This document shows, in pieces, positions 15,086 to 15,597 of a DNA stretch of 15,597 bases; positions within the stretch are counted from its first letter, which is position 1; every line of letters begins with the position of its first letter. The stretch is from CAYFJO01 sp964343305 (GTDB lineage Bacteria > Planctomycetota > Planctomycetia > Pirellulales > Pirellulaceae). Where the stretch lies: the NCBI GenBank assembly GCA_964343305.1, contig CAYFJO010000253.1, forward strand, positions 1 through 15,597. Reading direction: 5' to 3'. The notes under the pieces were generated by a model, which ran no database searches, was not told where the DNA came from, and saw nothing but the letters and a program-made list of their open reading frames with translations. The position numbers and the translations under genes are program-made.

Positions 15086-15597
15086 CTAGCGCGTCACGGC
15101 TTGGCAGTTTTCTTCGTCTTCTTTTCTGTTCTTTGACGCGTTTCCATACGGATAGTCCTTTTCATCGGCGTAGATACCATCGATGATCGCGCGGAGTTTT
15201 GCTTGAATGGCTTTTTCCGATGTGTCGATCTGGTTGGGCATCAAGGCTTTCTTCTCCAACTCGTCGGCCGGCACGTTGTAGAAGCGGCCGTCATGATACA
15301 ACTTGTAAGTCTGATTGCGAGCGTATCGTTTCACGTTGCCGTCGCGCTTGCCGTTGCGTTCGTACCAGCAAAAGACCCAATCGCGCGGGTTGCCCTTTTC
15401 GCCTTTGAGTTGCGAAAGAAAACTGCGGCCATCAATTTTGCGATCCTGCGGAACTTGTCCGCCGCTTAGTTCGGCGAGTGTCGGCATGAGGTCGCTGAAA
15501 TCGATCAAGTCTTGCGAAACCGTTCCAGGCTTAATCGTCCCTGGCCAACTGGCGACCATCGGAACATGGGTGCCTGCATTGGGAGTGCTTCCCTTGC
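15086..15597 (-). CDS. Sulfatase, C-terminal part (cut by window edge)
   Basis: The frame is open from the right window edge to a TAG at 15086 and continues beyond the window, so only about the last 170 residues are seen. The visible part starts GKGSTPNAGTHVPMVASWPG, the sulfatase segment following the active-site lysine (KG...GTHVP...WPG), then DLIDFSDLMPTLAELSG and DGRSFLSQLKGEKG, both standard for the S1 family's closing half, and the RFYNVPADELEKK stretch near the end. The catalytic CxPxR motif and first metal site lie outside the window, so activity cannot be judged. The tail ends in a charged stretch (GNASKNRKEDEENCQAVTR). An internal ATG at 15559 is not the true start because the family sequence extends upstream of it. 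Confidence 0.9.
   Translation of the reverse strand, partial: KGSTPNAGTHVPMVASWPGTIKPGTVSQDLIDFSDLMPTLAELSGGQVPQDRKIDGRSFLSQLKGEKGNPRDWVFCWYERNGKRDGNVKRYARNQTYKLYHDGRFYNVPADELEKKALMPNQIDTSEKAIQAKLRAIIDGIYADEKDYPYGNASKNRKEDEENCQAVTR

Overview
The window looks like a chromosomal segment of a planctomycete, most likely of the Pirellulaceae (Rhodopirellula/Pirellula type). This is inferred from gene content: secreted S1 sulfatases, a giant secreted cytochrome c / beta-propeller fusion with the Pirellula-Verrucomicrobium heme-binding module, a secreted ThuA-like protein, a HEAT-like secreted protein, a lidless Hsp70 with a long acidic tail, and dispersed-looking palindromic intergenic elements. 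The assignment is from recognised families only; no 16S rRNA or other marker is present.

Layout. On the minus strand from about 8.46 kb down to 1: a secreted HEAT-like protein (8457-7294), a 1303-residue di-heme cytochrome/LamG/propeller protein (7126-3215), a D-2-hydroxyacid dehydrogenase (3028-2027), an Hsp70-family ATPase 13 bp behind it (2013-109), and the start of another gene (99 to the window edge). Palindromic elements lie in the two long spacers of this run (7152-7209 and 3112-3149). On the plus strand, divergent from the HEAT-like gene: a small two-helix membrane protein (8579-8839) and, 18 bp later, an exported sulfatase (8858-10330). These meet, tail to tail with a 12-bp gap, a minus-strand group made of a ThuA-like secreted protein (12699-11782), a macro-like/DUF4145-like protein (11768-10743) and a 109-residue membrane-anchored protein (10672-10343). 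The last two genes are more AT-rich than their surroundings and resemble an accessory, possibly defence-related, insertion. A DUF2079 multi-pass membrane protein (12791-14755, plus) diverges from the ThuA gene. The spacer after it is filled by a 222-bp nested palindromic, MITE-like element (14815-15036). The window ends in the C-terminal part of a second sulfatase (minus, from the window edge to 15086).

How the genes fit together. Most of the window is an exported-protein repertoire typical of planctomycetes that use sulfated polysaccharides: sulfatases, ThuA-like protein, secreted cytochrome/propeller. The dehydrogenase-Hsp70 pair is a tight transcriptional unit of unknown joint purpose. The best candidate for an undescribed system is the macro-like/DUF4145-like protein with its small membrane partner; the best structural oddity is the nested palindrome at 14815-15036. 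No tRNA, rRNA, CRISPR array, insertion sequence transposase or replication origin was seen.
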